From contig NZ_JAILQF010000075.1 in assembly GCF_024699075.1 (NCBI RefSeq), positions 1 through 52,622 on the forward strand: a DNA stretch of 52,622 nt. Direction: 5' to 3'. The translations under genes were made by a program, and so were the position numbers. Shown here one piece after another: positions 44,225-52,287 of this stretch. The notes under the pieces are model-generated. The model did no database searches, was not told where the DNA came from, and saw only the letters and a list, made by a program, of their open reading frames with translations. Numbering within the stretch: the first letter of the stretch is position 1; every line of letters begins with the position of its first letter. The DNA comes from Butyrivibrio sp. (GTDB lineage Bacteria; Bacillota_A; Clostridia; Lachnospirales; Lachnospiraceae).

Positions 44225-45253
44225 ATGTTAATTAGTAATTTGTTTAATAATCTTATAGGGACTGCACTTTATCAGGGTGCAGTTCCTTCTGTGATTAAAA
44301 ATACTGTTTTGGCTTCTACCGCATCATCTGCTGCATCATTAGAAGCTGTGAGCAGCGAGGAGGAAATGGTTTCACAGACAACCGAACAGGCTGCTGAAAC
44401 CCTTGCTATGATTTCGGGAACAGACGTAGATCCTAATGCTATTGAAAAGTTTTGGAATGAGCTACCGGATAAGCTGCTATCTTTAGGAATAAAACTGGCA
44501 TTTGCATTAATTGCTCTTATAATCTGCTGGAAGATTATAAATGTAGTAGTTAAGGCTGTCCGTAAGTCTATGGAAAGAGCAAAGTCTGATGAAAGCATCA
44601 TCCACTTTGTTTGCAAATTCTTTGAAGTAGGACTTAAATTCCTTGTTATAGTAATGATAGCTACTTCGCTTGGATTTGATTCTGCAAGTGTAGTTGCTCT
44701 TCTAGGATCAGCAGGTGTTGCTATAGGTCTTGCTGTTCAGGGAACTCTTTCTAATCTTGCCGGTGGCGTAATGATACTTCTTGTAAAGCCATTCAGACTT
44801 GGAGACTATATCATTGAAGATACTCACAAGCATGAAGGTACGGTCAAGGAGATATCCTTATTTACTACAAAGCTTATAACACCTGATAACAGAGTAATCA
44901 TAATACCTAACGGTGAGCTTTCTAATACATCACTTACCAATGCAACAGGTAATAAAGTAAGACTTCTTCAGGTATATGTTGGCATATCCTATAACGAAAG
45001 CATTGATAAAGCAAGAAGCGTACTTGAAGAGGCTATGAATTCAAGTAAGTATATACTTAAAGATCGTGAAATGATGGTTGTTGTTAATGATTTTAAGGAC
45101 AGCAGTGTTGAACTCCAGTTAAGAAGCTGGGTTAAGTCCTATGACTATCTGGCATCAAAATGGGATCTTAATGAAAGAGCTAAGAAGGCACTTGATCAGG
45201 CCGGAATAGAAATTCCTTTCAATCAGGTTGATGTGCACATGAAAAAGGATTGA
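44225..45253 (+). CDS. Small-conductance mechanosensitive channel, MscS family
   Basis: 342 residues. Three hydrophobic segments: about 75-100 (ALIALIICWKIINVVV), about 125-148, and the pore helix at about 155-185 with the Gly/Ala pattern of MscS TM3 (ALLGSAGVAIGLAVQGTLSN). The following beta domain has PFRLGDYI, TTKLITPDNRVIIIPNGELS and the NLNERAKKAL-type end. It releases solutes on osmotic downshock. AGAGGA is upstream; the first 70 residues (Ser/Ala/Glu-rich) are extra to the E. coli protein. Probably co-transcribed with the GlgB-like gene. Confidence 0.93.
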   Translation: MLISNLFNNLIGTALYQGAVPSVIKNTVLASTASSAASLEAVSSEEEMVSQTTEQAAETLAMISGTDVDPNAIEKFWNELPDKLLSLGIKLAFALIALIICWKIINVVVKAVRKSMERAKSDESIIHFVCKFFEVGLKFLVIVMIATSLGFDSASVVALLGSAGVAIGLAVQGTLSNLAGGVMILLVKPFRLGDYIIEDTHKHEGTVKEISLFTTKLITPDNRVIIIPNGELSNTSLTNATGNKVRLLQVYVGISYNESIDKARSVLEEAMNSSKYILKDREMMVVVNDFKDSSVELQLRSWVKSYDYLASKWDLNERAKKALDQAGIEIPFNQVDVHMKKD

Positions 45254-45272
45254 ATGAGGTTATAATAAGCTG

Positions 45273-45392
45273 TCGAATTCTGTGGCGCTTGCGATATTTG
45301 CTATCGCTAATGAATTCGAAGCTTTTGAGCAAAACTCATTTGTAGAGAGAATATGGGTGCCTGGAAAGCTAATGCGCTTAGCGTAAATCCAG
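45273..45392. other. Structured spacer with two nested hairpins after mscS
   Basis: First structure: TCGAATTC (45273-45280) with GAATTCGA (45312-45319), enclosing GCGATA (45291-45296) with TATCGC (45302-45307). Second: CTGGA (45361-45365) with TCCAG (45388-45392), enclosing GCTAA/TTAGC around TGCGC. The first is followed by a short T-run and may end mscS transcripts; the second has no evident role. No reading frame of note. Confidence 0.5.
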
Positions 45393-45394
45393 TC

Positions 45395-45423
45395 TTGAAA
45401 AAGAATAATCCTGCTAGTATAAT
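45395..45423 (+). promoter_or_regulatory. Strong promoter of the tRNA-Thr gene
   Basis: TTGAAA at 45395-45400, 17-bp spacer, perfect TATAAT at 45418-45423. Predicted start near 45430, about 42 nt before the mature tRNA. Confidence 0.8.
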
Positions 45424-45471
45424 GATTTTTGTTGGTTCGCTGAATTTATGCGTATCACAAATATATAAGTT

Positions 45472-45544
45472 GCTGGAATGGCGCAGTTGGTAGCGCAACT
45501 GATTCGTAATCAGTAGGTCGAGGGTTCGAGTCCCTTTTCCAGCT
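45472..45544 (+). tRNA. tRNA-Thr (anticodon CGT)
   Basis: Cloverleaf by eye: acceptor GCTGGAA (45472-45478) with TTCCAGC (45537-45543), D-arm GCGC-AGTTGGTA-GCGC, anticodon arm ACTGA-TTCGTAA-TCAGT giving anticodon CGT for ACG codons, T-arm AGGG-TTCGAGT-CCCT type. Discriminator T, CCA not encoded, as in Firmicutes. It stands alone with its own promoter and terminator. Confidence 0.95.
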
Positions 45545-45548
45545 TGGG

Positions 45549-45585
45549 TACCAGTTGCATCTTTTGGATGTGACTGGTATTTTTT
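45549..45585 (+). terminator. Rho-independent terminator of the tRNA gene
   Basis: TACCAGT (45549-45555) pairs with ACTGGTA (45573-45579); the inner CATC/GATG extends the stem; six T follow. It starts five bases after the tRNA. Confidence 0.9.
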
Positions 45586-45703
45586 ACACCTACATTATAA
45601 AATTACAAAGTATGATTGTATTAAAATAGTAAACATGGCAGATGATAAATAAGAAGCCTTTCATGCGGCGGAAATAAGAAAACAGATGAAAAAATGAATT
45701 TCG

Positions 45704-45721
45704 CACGAATAAAAATGCATA
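45704..45721 (+). promoter_or_regulatory. ArgR-type operator upstream of argH
   Basis: The 18 bases CACGAATAAAAATGCATA match the Bacillus ARG box (CATGAATAAAAATKCAAK) at 15 positions. It lies 27 bp before the -35 of the argH promoter. A further A/T-rich stretch (45722-45742) could hold a second, weaker box. Confidence 0.65.
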
Positions 45722-45748
45722 AAATATTTAAAAATATACATTTTAAAC

Positions 45749-45777
45749 TTGCATTGCCATAATTGATGTGATAAAGT
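45749..45777 (+). promoter_or_regulatory. Promoter of argH
   Basis: TTGCAT at 45749-45754, 17-bp spacer, TAAAGT at 45772-45777; leader about 35 nt. Confidence 0.5.
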
Positions 45778-45816
45778 AGCATTCATAACATGTATAAATA
45801 TACAGGAGGAATTCAT

Positions 45817-47196
45817 ATGGCACAACTTTGGGGCGGCCGTTTTAAAGGCAAAACAGACCAGCTTGCATGGGATTTTAATGCATCTATAACATTCGATAAA
45901 AGACTTCTGGAGGTAGATGTAAGAGGCTCCAGAGCTCATGTGGAAATGCTTGCTAAAAAGGGAATCATCACAAATGAAGATAAAGATGCTATTTTTAAGG
46001 GTCTTGACTCTATCATGGCAGATGTGGAAAGCGGTAAGCTTGTGATCACCACTGAATATGAGGATGTTCACAGCTTTATCGAAGCTAATCTCATTGACCG
46101 AATAGGTGATGCAGGCAAGAAGATGCATACAGGAAGAAGCCGTAATGACCAGGTTGCGCTTGATATGAGACTATATACAAGAGATAAGGTCAAGGAAACT
46201 GAGGAACTTATCTATGATATGCTCGGAACTTTGCTTGATCTTCAAAAAGAGCATATTGATACCTACATGCCAGGCTTTACACACCTTCAGAAGGCACAGC
46301 CTCTTACACTTGCCCATCACCTTGGTGCATATTTTGAAATGTTCAAGCGTGACGCCCTTCGTATGAAGGATATTTATAAGAGAATGAACTATTGTCCTCT
46401 TGGAGCTGGAGCGCTTGCTGGTACAACCTATGAGCTCGACAGAGAATATACAGCAAAACTCCTTGGTTTTGAAGGCCCGACTTTAAACAGTATGGATTCT
46501 GTTTCTGACAGAGACTATCTTCTTGAGTTCATGTCAGCTCTTTCCATAATGCAGATGCACCTTTCAAGATTTGCAGAGGAAGTTATCATCTGGAATTCCA
46601 ACGAGTACCAGTTCGTGACAATAGATGATGCCTATTCTACAGGCAGCAGCATTATGCCACAGAAGAAGAATCCTGATATCGCTGAGCTTGTACGTGGTAA
46701 GACAGGCAGGATCTATGGTGATATGATGAGTCTATTTACAACAATGAAGGGAATTCCTCTTGCATATAATAAGGATATGCAGGAAGACAAAGAGGTGGCC
46801 TTTGATTCTATGGATAATGCCCTAAACTGCCTGATTCTCTTTACAGATATGCTCAGAACTTTAAAGTTCAATAAGGACGTTATGGAAAAGAGTGCTATGA
46901 AAGGCTTTACCAATGCAACAGATGCAGCAGATTATCTTGTTGTTAAGGGAGTTCCATTCAGAGATGCACATTCTGTGATCGGACAGATCGTTCTTCACTG
47001 TATTGAGAACGACTGTGCCATCGACGATCTTGATATTGATACCCTTAAGAAATTCGATCCGCACTTCGATAATGACATATATGATGCGATCTCACTTAAG
47101 ACCTGTGTAGAGAAGAGGCTTACAATAGGAGCCCCTGGTATTGCGGCTATGCAAAAAGTAATTGCAGCAAATGAAGCGTTTTTAAACGAAAAATAA
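45817..47196 (+). CDS. argH: Argininosuccinate lyase
   Basis: 459 residues; splits argininosuccinate into arginine and fumarate. Fumarase/aspartase superfamily signature GSSIMPQKKNPDIAELVRG with the catalytic Ser loop, MHTGRSRNDQVALDMRL, and the N-terminal LWGGRFKGKTDQLAW typical for ArgH. ACAGGAGGA lies 8 nt before ATG 45817; the in-frame ATG at 45790 has no site. argG is not adjacent, so arginine genes are dispersed, and the ArgR-like box suggests arginine repression. Confidence 0.97.
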   Translation: MAQLWGGRFKGKTDQLAWDFNASITFDKRLLEVDVRGSRAHVEMLAKKGIITNEDKDAIFKGLDSIMADVESGKLVITTEYEDVHSFIEANLIDRIGDAGKKMHTGRSRNDQVALDMRLYTRDKVKETEELIYDMLGTLLDLQKEHIDTYMPGFTHLQKAQPLTLAHHLGAYFEMFKRDALRMKDIYKRMNYCPLGAGALAGTTYELDREYTAKLLGFEGPTLNSMDSVSDRDYLLEFMSALSIMQMHLSRFAEEVIIWNSNEYQFVTIDDAYSTGSSIMPQKKNPDIAELVRGKTGRIYGDMMSLFTTMKGIPLAYNKDMQEDKEVAFDSMDNALNCLILFTDMLRTLKFNKDVMEKSAMKGFTNATDAADYLVVKGVPFRDAHSVIGQIVLHCIENDCAIDDLDIDTLKKFDPHFDNDIYDAISLKTCVEKRLTIGAPGIAAMQKVIAANEAFLNEK

Positions 47197-47260
47197 GCAG
47201 ACATTTTTTGACCATTTGATCAAATGACATATGAAAGTGATCTTTTTAAAGCAAAAAATG

Positions 47261-47266
47261 TATAAT
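47261..47266 (+). promoter_or_regulatory. Possible -10 of the asd promoter
   Basis: A perfect TATAAT at 47261-47266, preceded by TG, but with only a weak -35. Leader of about 90 nt. A small palindrome (ATTTGATCAAAT) lies upstream at about 47215. Confidence 0.35.
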
Positions 47267-47362
47267 TTATCTCTTTTCACAGAGAAAAAATAAGATTATA
47301 ATAAACAGCAAATTAACGCGCTAAAGTATAAAGTGCGTAAAAGTTCGAAGAGGAGCAATATT

Positions 47363-48448
47363 ATGAGTGAAAAGTTGAAAGTAGCAGTCCTTGGTGCAAC
47401 AGGTATGGTTGGTCAGAGATTCATCTCTATTCTTGCAGATCATCCTTGGTTTGAAGTTAAGACAGTGGCTGCCAGCCCAAGAAGTGCAGGTAAGACCTAT
47501 GAAGAGAGCGTTGGAGATAGATGGAAGATGGATATTCCAATGCCGGAAGCTGTTAAGAACCTTATTATTAAGGATGTAACAGATGTTGAGGGTGTAGCAT
47601 CAGATGTTGATTTCGTTCTGTCAGCTGTTAACATGAGCAAGGATGAGATCAAAGCAATAGAAGAAGAGTATGCTAAGACAGAGACTCCTGTTATTTCCAA
47701 CAATTCAGCTCATCGTTGGACACCTGATGTTCCTATGATCGTTCCGGAGATCAATCCACAGCACAGTGATGTTATTGAATATCAGAAGAAGCGTCTTGGA
47801 ACTACAAGAGGTTTCATCGCTGTTAAGCCTAACTGCTCAATTCAGAGCTATACACCTGCTCTTGCTGCATGGAAAGAGTATGGCCCTTATGAAGTAGTTG
47901 CTACAACATATCAGGCTATTTCAGGTGCAGGTAAGAACTTCAAGGAGTGGCCTGAAATGGTAGGTAATATCATCCCATTCATCTCAGGTGAAGAAGAGAA
48001 GTCAGAGCTTGAGCCTCTTAGAATCTTCGGTCATATCGAAAATGGTGTTATTGTTCCTGCTGAAAGCCCTGTAATCACAACACAGTGTATCCGTGTTCCT
48101 GTTCTTTATGGTCACACAGCAGCAGCTTTTGTAAGATTTAAGAAGGAAGCTACTAAGGAAGAACTTATCGAGAAGCTTGTATCCTTCACAGGCAAGCCTC
48201 AGGAACTTGGACTTCCATCAGCTCCTAAGCAGTTCATCCAGTATCTTGAAGATGACAATCGTCCTCAGGTATCACTTGATGTTAACTACGAAGGCGGAAT
48301 GGGTGTTTCAATCGGAAGACTTCGTAAGGATACAGTATATGACTGGAAGTTCGTAGGTCTTTCTCACAATACACTTAGAGGAGCTGCAGGCGGCGCTGTA
48401 GAGTGCGCTGAGCTTATGAAGGCTCTTGGATATATCCAGGCAAAATAA
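47363..48448 (+). CDS. asd: Aspartate-semialdehyde dehydrogenase
   Basis: 361 residues; NADPH-dependent reduction of aspartyl phosphate, branch point for lysine, threonine, methionine and diaminopimelate. The NADP loop VAVLGATGMVGQRFISIL, the active-site Cys in KPNCSIQSY, and the C-terminal GLSHNTLRGAAGGAVECAEL are plain. The pattern (GDRWKMD, HRWTPDVPMIVPEINP) is that of the archaeal/fungal-type ASADH rather than the E. coli or Bacillus form. AGAGGAG precedes ATG 47363. Single gene. Confidence 0.96.
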   Translation: MSEKLKVAVLGATGMVGQRFISILADHPWFEVKTVAASPRSAGKTYEESVGDRWKMDIPMPEAVKNLIIKDVTDVEGVASDVDFVLSAVNMSKDEIKAIEEEYAKTETPVISNNSAHRWTPDVPMIVPEINPQHSDVIEYQKKRLGTTRGFIAVKPNCSIQSYTPALAAWKEYGPYEVVATTYQAISGAGKNFKEWPEMVGNIIPFISGEEEKSELEPLRIFGHIENGVIVPAESPVITTQCIRVPVLYGHTAAAFVRFKKEATKEELIEKLVSFTGKPQELGLPSAPKQFIQYLEDDNRPQVSLDVNYEGGMGVSIGRLRKDTVYDWKFVGLSHNTLRGAAGGAVECAELMKALGYIQAK

Positions 48449-48573
48449 TATTTTTGCATGAATTATGAGTTTATTTATTACTAAAATGAAGTATTAACAG
48501 AAGACTTTATTTTGTGAAAAATAATTCAATAATTTAAATGAATCTTGTTATAGAAATCTATGAGGATTTGTTT

Positions 48574-48623
48574 TATAATAAGCGTTGGTGTCGACATTTT
48601 AACTATGTCCACTGACGCTTATT
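48574..48623 (+). promoter_or_regulatory. Promoter -10 overlapped by a long inverted repeat
   Basis: TATAAT at 48574-48579 overlaps the left half of an inverted repeat, AATAAGCGT (48577-48585) with ACGCTTATT (48615-48623); GTG/CAC and ACAT/ATGT pairs continue inside. The right half ends 6 nt before the GGGAGG of the next gene. It could be an operator pair or a leader hairpin. Confidence 0.45.
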
Positions 48624-48643
48624 CTATTGGGAGGAATCTTATA

Positions 48644-50035
48644 ATGATTACTTTACAGATCTTGATTGCAGCTCTGGTTGCAGAATTGCCCTTTTCAGGC
48701 AATACATTCAGTGTATGGGATATAGCCCTTATTGGACTTATTACTATTGTAGTCAGATTGGCATTTGGCAAGTTACTTAAAATTCATGGCCTTGCAAATG
48801 CAATTTCTTTTAATCTTTCACTTATGACAGCAGCAGTACCGATGATCCATTATATCTGGTGGCATGCATCTAATGAAGCAGAGTATTCCGTATCTTCTAA
48901 CGTATGGATGCTTATATTATGCGGTATTATATGGTTTGTTTTCTGGAGATTCATTAATCCATGGTACTATACCAAGGTTGATGATTCATATGTAGCTATG
49001 AGCTATATACCTTATTTTGAGAACAGCGTAGTATTAAGAGTTATAGACGGTATTATCCAGCTTCTTCCTATGACTATATTTGTAGCTTTTGTATGGTACG
49101 GATTTGCAGGACATTTCAGCCCTAAGGCTATCGCTGGCCTTGTGCTTGCAAATGTTGTATGGGTAGCAGTATTCCTTTATCTTGTTGCAAGAGCACAGAA
49201 GAATCATCCTGAAGCTGTTATTGAGGATGTTAAGGATCCATATTCTGATCATGTTGAGAACGAGACAGAGTCACGTTTTGAAGTTAAACTTTCAGACAAG
49301 AACTACAAGCTCTTTACAGTTTGCAAGATCCTTGTTCTTTATGCAGCATTCTGTCTTGATGGCCTTTATTATGACAGAATTCATAATGATCTTAATGAGG
49401 TATTTTCACGTACAGCAGGTATTCCTTTCCTTATTTCTGTACTTGCTATACTTGCAGCATACCTTCTTCAGGAGAGACTTAGTCTTAGACTTATCGTTAA
49501 TAAGAACCGTTTCGGTATCCACAAGATCTTCAGCTTTGGTGAAGTTGTAGATGAGAAGGATATGGTTGATTACGAGCTTATTGGCAAGAACGGAAGCGGA
49601 CTTGCTCTTACATACTTTAATGACAACAATAATAAAGAGATTCGTTTTGATGGAGCTTATGAGAACATAACAAAGTTAAAGAACTACATCACAAGCGAAA
49701 CAGCTATTGAAAGATTTGTACCTAAGACAGCAGCTCAGAAGAAAGAAGAGCTTGAAAAGAGAAGAGCTGAAAAGGCAGCACAGAGAGAAGAAGATAAGAG
49801 AACAGCTCCTGAAAGAAAAGCTGCCAAGAAGGCAAAAAAGCTTGCTGAAAAGGAAAGAAAAGAAGCTGAAAGAGAGCTTTCTAAAGAGAGAAGCAAAGTC
49901 GAGAAGGAAGCAAGAAAGAAGCACGAAGAAAGAGAAAGACTTGCTAAGAAGAGAAAAGAAAAAAGAGATAAAGAACGTGCAGAAGCTTCTAAGAAAGAAT
50001 CAGAAAAAGAGAGCAAGGCTGAGAAAAATGCCTGA
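48644..50035 (+). CDS. Membrane protein of unknown function with long charged C-terminal tail
   Basis: 463 residues; family not recognised. Hydrophobic segments at about 3-15, 23-42, 50-70, 90-110, 140-165, 170-190, 230-250 and 265-285; then a soluble beta-like domain (about 290-365, RLIVNKNRFGIHKIFSFGEV, resembling a PH-like fold by eye), and a final roughly 100 residues made almost only of Lys, Arg, Glu and Ala, expected as a single long charged helix. ATG 48644 is set by GGGAGG 9 nt upstream; the frame upstream to 48560 lies in the inverted repeat and is not coding. Terminator follows. Confidence 0.7.
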   Translation: MITLQILIAALVAELPFSGNTFSVWDIALIGLITIVVRLAFGKLLKIHGLANAISFNLSLMTAAVPMIHYIWWHASNEAEYSVSSNVWMLILCGIIWFVFWRFINPWYYTKVDDSYVAMSYIPYFENSVVLRVIDGIIQLLPMTIFVAFVWYGFAGHFSPKAIAGLVLANVVWVAVFLYLVARAQKNHPEAVIEDVKDPYSDHVENETESRFEVKLSDKNYKLFTVCKILVLYAAFCLDGLYYDRIHNDLNEVFSRTAGIPFLISVLAILAAYLLQERLSLRLIVNKNRFGIHKIFSFGEVVDEKDMVDYELIGKNGSGLALTYFNDNNNKEIRFDGAYENITKLKNYITSETAIERFVPKTAAQKKEELEKRRAEKAAQREEDKRTAPERKAAKKAKKLAEKERKEAERELSKERSKVEKEARKKHEERERLAKKRKEKRDKERAEASKKESEKESKAEKNA

Positions 50036-50063
50036 TAAGGGATTTGCCTAACCTGCAATTTTT

Positions 50064-50093
50064 AAGGTCATGTCCATGGGCATGACCTTTTTT
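50064..50093 (+). terminator. Rho-independent terminator before topB
   Basis: AAGGTCATG (50064-50072) pairs with CATGACCTT (50081-50089), 8-nt loop, followed by T to 50093. Confidence 0.9.
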
Positions 50094-50126
50094 CTTTCAA
50101 ATAAACTGATAAGGATAAGGATTATA

Positions 50127-52259
50127 ATGCCAAAAAGCGTTTATATTGCGGAGAAACCAAGTGTTGCTCAGGCTTTTGGAGCTGCGCTCGAACACGCTGA
50201 CAACGAAAAGTACAGAAAAGCAGACGGATACTGGGAATCAGATAATTCCATAATCACATGGTGCGTTGGACATCTTGTAACTATGAGTTATCCGGAAGTA
50301 TATGATGAGAAATATAAAAGGTGGCAGATGGATACGCTTCCTTTTATACCTCAGGAATTTAAATATGAGGTTATTCCGTCAGTTCGAAAACAGTTTAATA
50401 TCGTAAGTGGTCTTCTGAACCGTGAAGATGTAAGCACAATATATATCTGCACTGACTCGGGACGAGAGGGTGAGTATATCTACAGACTTGTTGATCGTCA
50501 GGCCGGGGTTAAAGGTAAGGTCAGAAAGCGTGTATGGATCGATTCCCAGACTGAGGAAGAGATCATAAGGGGAATAAGAGAAGCCAAAGATGACTCTGAA
50601 TACGATAACCTTGGCTCTGCAGCCTATCTTCGTGCCAAGGAAGACTATCTGATGGGGATTAACTTCTCAAGAGCTCTGACTCTTAGATACGGATATAATA
50701 TCAAGACATATCTTGGAGCAGAAAAGGGAGTTGTATCAGTCGGAAGAGTTATGACCTGCGTTCTTGGAATTGTCGTAGACAGGGAGCGAGAGATCAGAAA
50801 CTTTGTAAAGACCTCTTTTTACAAGGTTAATGCTGCGCTTGTGATAGGCGACAGGAATCCTGATGCTGAGTGGAAGGTTCAGGCTGAAAGTAAATATGAT
50901 CAGTCACCTCTTCTGTATTCAGAAAAAGGCTTTAAGAAAAAAGAGGATGCGGATGCCCTTATAGACCTGTGCAAAAAATCTGCAAGTCCTCTTGAACTTA
51001 CTGTTTCAAAGGCTGAGAAGAAGAAGGAGACCAAGAATGCTCCACTTCTTTATAACCTTGCTGAGCTTCAGAATGACTGCTCAAGATTCTTTAAGATCAA
51101 TCCTGATGAGACACTTGCTGTAGCCCAGGAACTGTATGAAAAAAAGCTGACAACTTATCCAAGAACAGATGCCAGAGTTTTATCATCAGCTATATGCAAA
51201 GTTATAAATAAGAATATATCAGGCCTTCAGAATTATCCACAGGCGAGCGTTTATGCAAAGTCTATACTGCAGCATGAATCCTATAAAGGAATAGCAAAGA
51301 CCAGATACTGTGATGATAAGGCAATAACAGATCACTATGCTATAATCCCTACAGGTCAGGGCCTTTCAGCTCTTTCGGGCTGTTCTGCCACAACGCAGAA
51401 GGTGTATGAGATAATTGTCAGAAGATTTCTGGCTATCTTCTTCCCGCCTGCTCAGTATCAGAAGGTTGGTCTTGATCTTGAACTTACACTTTGTGAATCC
51501 AGAGAAGGACCAGATGGAGGACAGATTCCTTATAAAGAACACTTCTATAGCAACTTTAAGGTTTTATCTTCTAAGGGATACCTTCATGTAATGGATTATT
51601 CTTTTTTCAAAAAGAAGGATAAAGAAAGTGATCAGGAAGGAAATTCTGATAACGAAGACCAGATGACAGATGAGGCTTTCTTTGAAGAGCTTCAGAAGAT
51701 CAGAAAGGGAAGCAAGATTCCGGTTTCTGATATGTCTGTCAAGGAAGGCGAGACAGCACCTCCTAAAAGGTACAATTCCGGAACCATGATCCTTACTATG
51801 GAAAATGCCGGACAGTTCATAGAAGATGAAGAGCTTCGTTCACAGATAAAAGGAAGCGGAATAGGAACCTCTGCTACAAGAGCAGGTATCCTTACCAAGC
51901 TTTTTGCCATAAAATACTTGAATCTTAATAAGAAAACGCAGATAATAACACCGACCCAGCTGGGCGAAATGGTATACGAAACAGTTGCCATCTCGATGAA
52001 GCCTATGCTAAATCCGGCTCTTACAGCCTCTTGGGAAAAGGGACTTACTGGAGTTTCTGAAGGCGAGATTTCTGAAAAAGAATATATGGATAAGCTTGAT
52101 GATTTCGTATCAAGAAGGACTAATCAGGTCAAAGAGAACAATTATAAGAATCAGCTCATGCAAAGGTTCAGAACAATTGACCAGTATTATCCGGAAGCCA
52201 AGACTTCATCAAAAAATACGACAAGAAAGTCATCAAAGACTTCTTCAAAGTCAAAGTAA
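50127..52259 (+). CDS. topB: DNA topoisomerase III (type IA)
   Basis: 710 residues; relaxes or decatenates DNA by single-strand passage. Toprim start VYIAEKPSVAQAF with the acidic CTDSGREGEYIYRLV, the active-site Tyr in TTYPRTDARVLS, and GSGIGTSATRAGILTKL are present. No C-terminal zinc fingers; the last about 20 residues are Ser/Lys/Thr-rich (SSKNTTRKSSKTSSKSK). ATG 50127 (AAGGAT upstream) sits at the Toprim strand; the open frame upstream overlaps the terminator. Some topB copies belong to mobile elements, but flanks here look chromosomal. Confidence 0.95.
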   Translation: MPKSVYIAEKPSVAQAFGAALEHADNEKYRKADGYWESDNSIITWCVGHLVTMSYPEVYDEKYKRWQMDTLPFIPQEFKYEVIPSVRKQFNIVSGLLNREDVSTIYICTDSGREGEYIYRLVDRQAGVKGKVRKRVWIDSQTEEEIIRGIREAKDDSEYDNLGSAAYLRAKEDYLMGINFSRALTLRYGYNIKTYLGAEKGVVSVGRVMTCVLGIVVDREREIRNFVKTSFYKVNAALVIGDRNPDAEWKVQAESKYDQSPLLYSEKGFKKKEDADALIDLCKKSASPLELTVSKAEKKKETKNAPLLYNLAELQNDCSRFFKINPDETLAVAQELYEKKLTTYPRTDARVLSSAICKVINKNISGLQNYPQASVYAKSILQHESYKGIAKTRYCDDKAITDHYAIIPTGQGLSALSGCSATTQKVYEIIVRRFLAIFFPPAQYQKVGLDLELTLCESREGPDGGQIPYKEHFYSNFKVLSSKGYLHVMDYSFFKKKDKESDQEGNSDNEDQMTDEAFFEELQKIRKGSKIPVSDMSVKEGETAPPKRYNSGTMILTMENAGQFIEDEELRSQIKGSGIGTSATRAGILTKLFAIKYLNLNKKTQIITPTQLGEMVYETVAISMKPMLNPALTASWEKGLTGVSEGEISEKEYMDKLDDFVSRRTNQVKENNYKNQLMQRFRTIDQYYPEAKTSSKNTTRKSSKTSSKSK

Positions 52260-52287
52260 GAATATAAATTATAAAAGGAGAGTCATT

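Noticed and set aside
50127..52259. topB as a marker of an integrated element
   Set aside because: No integrase, relaxase, plasmid partition gene or att-like repeat is near; flanking genes look chromosomal.
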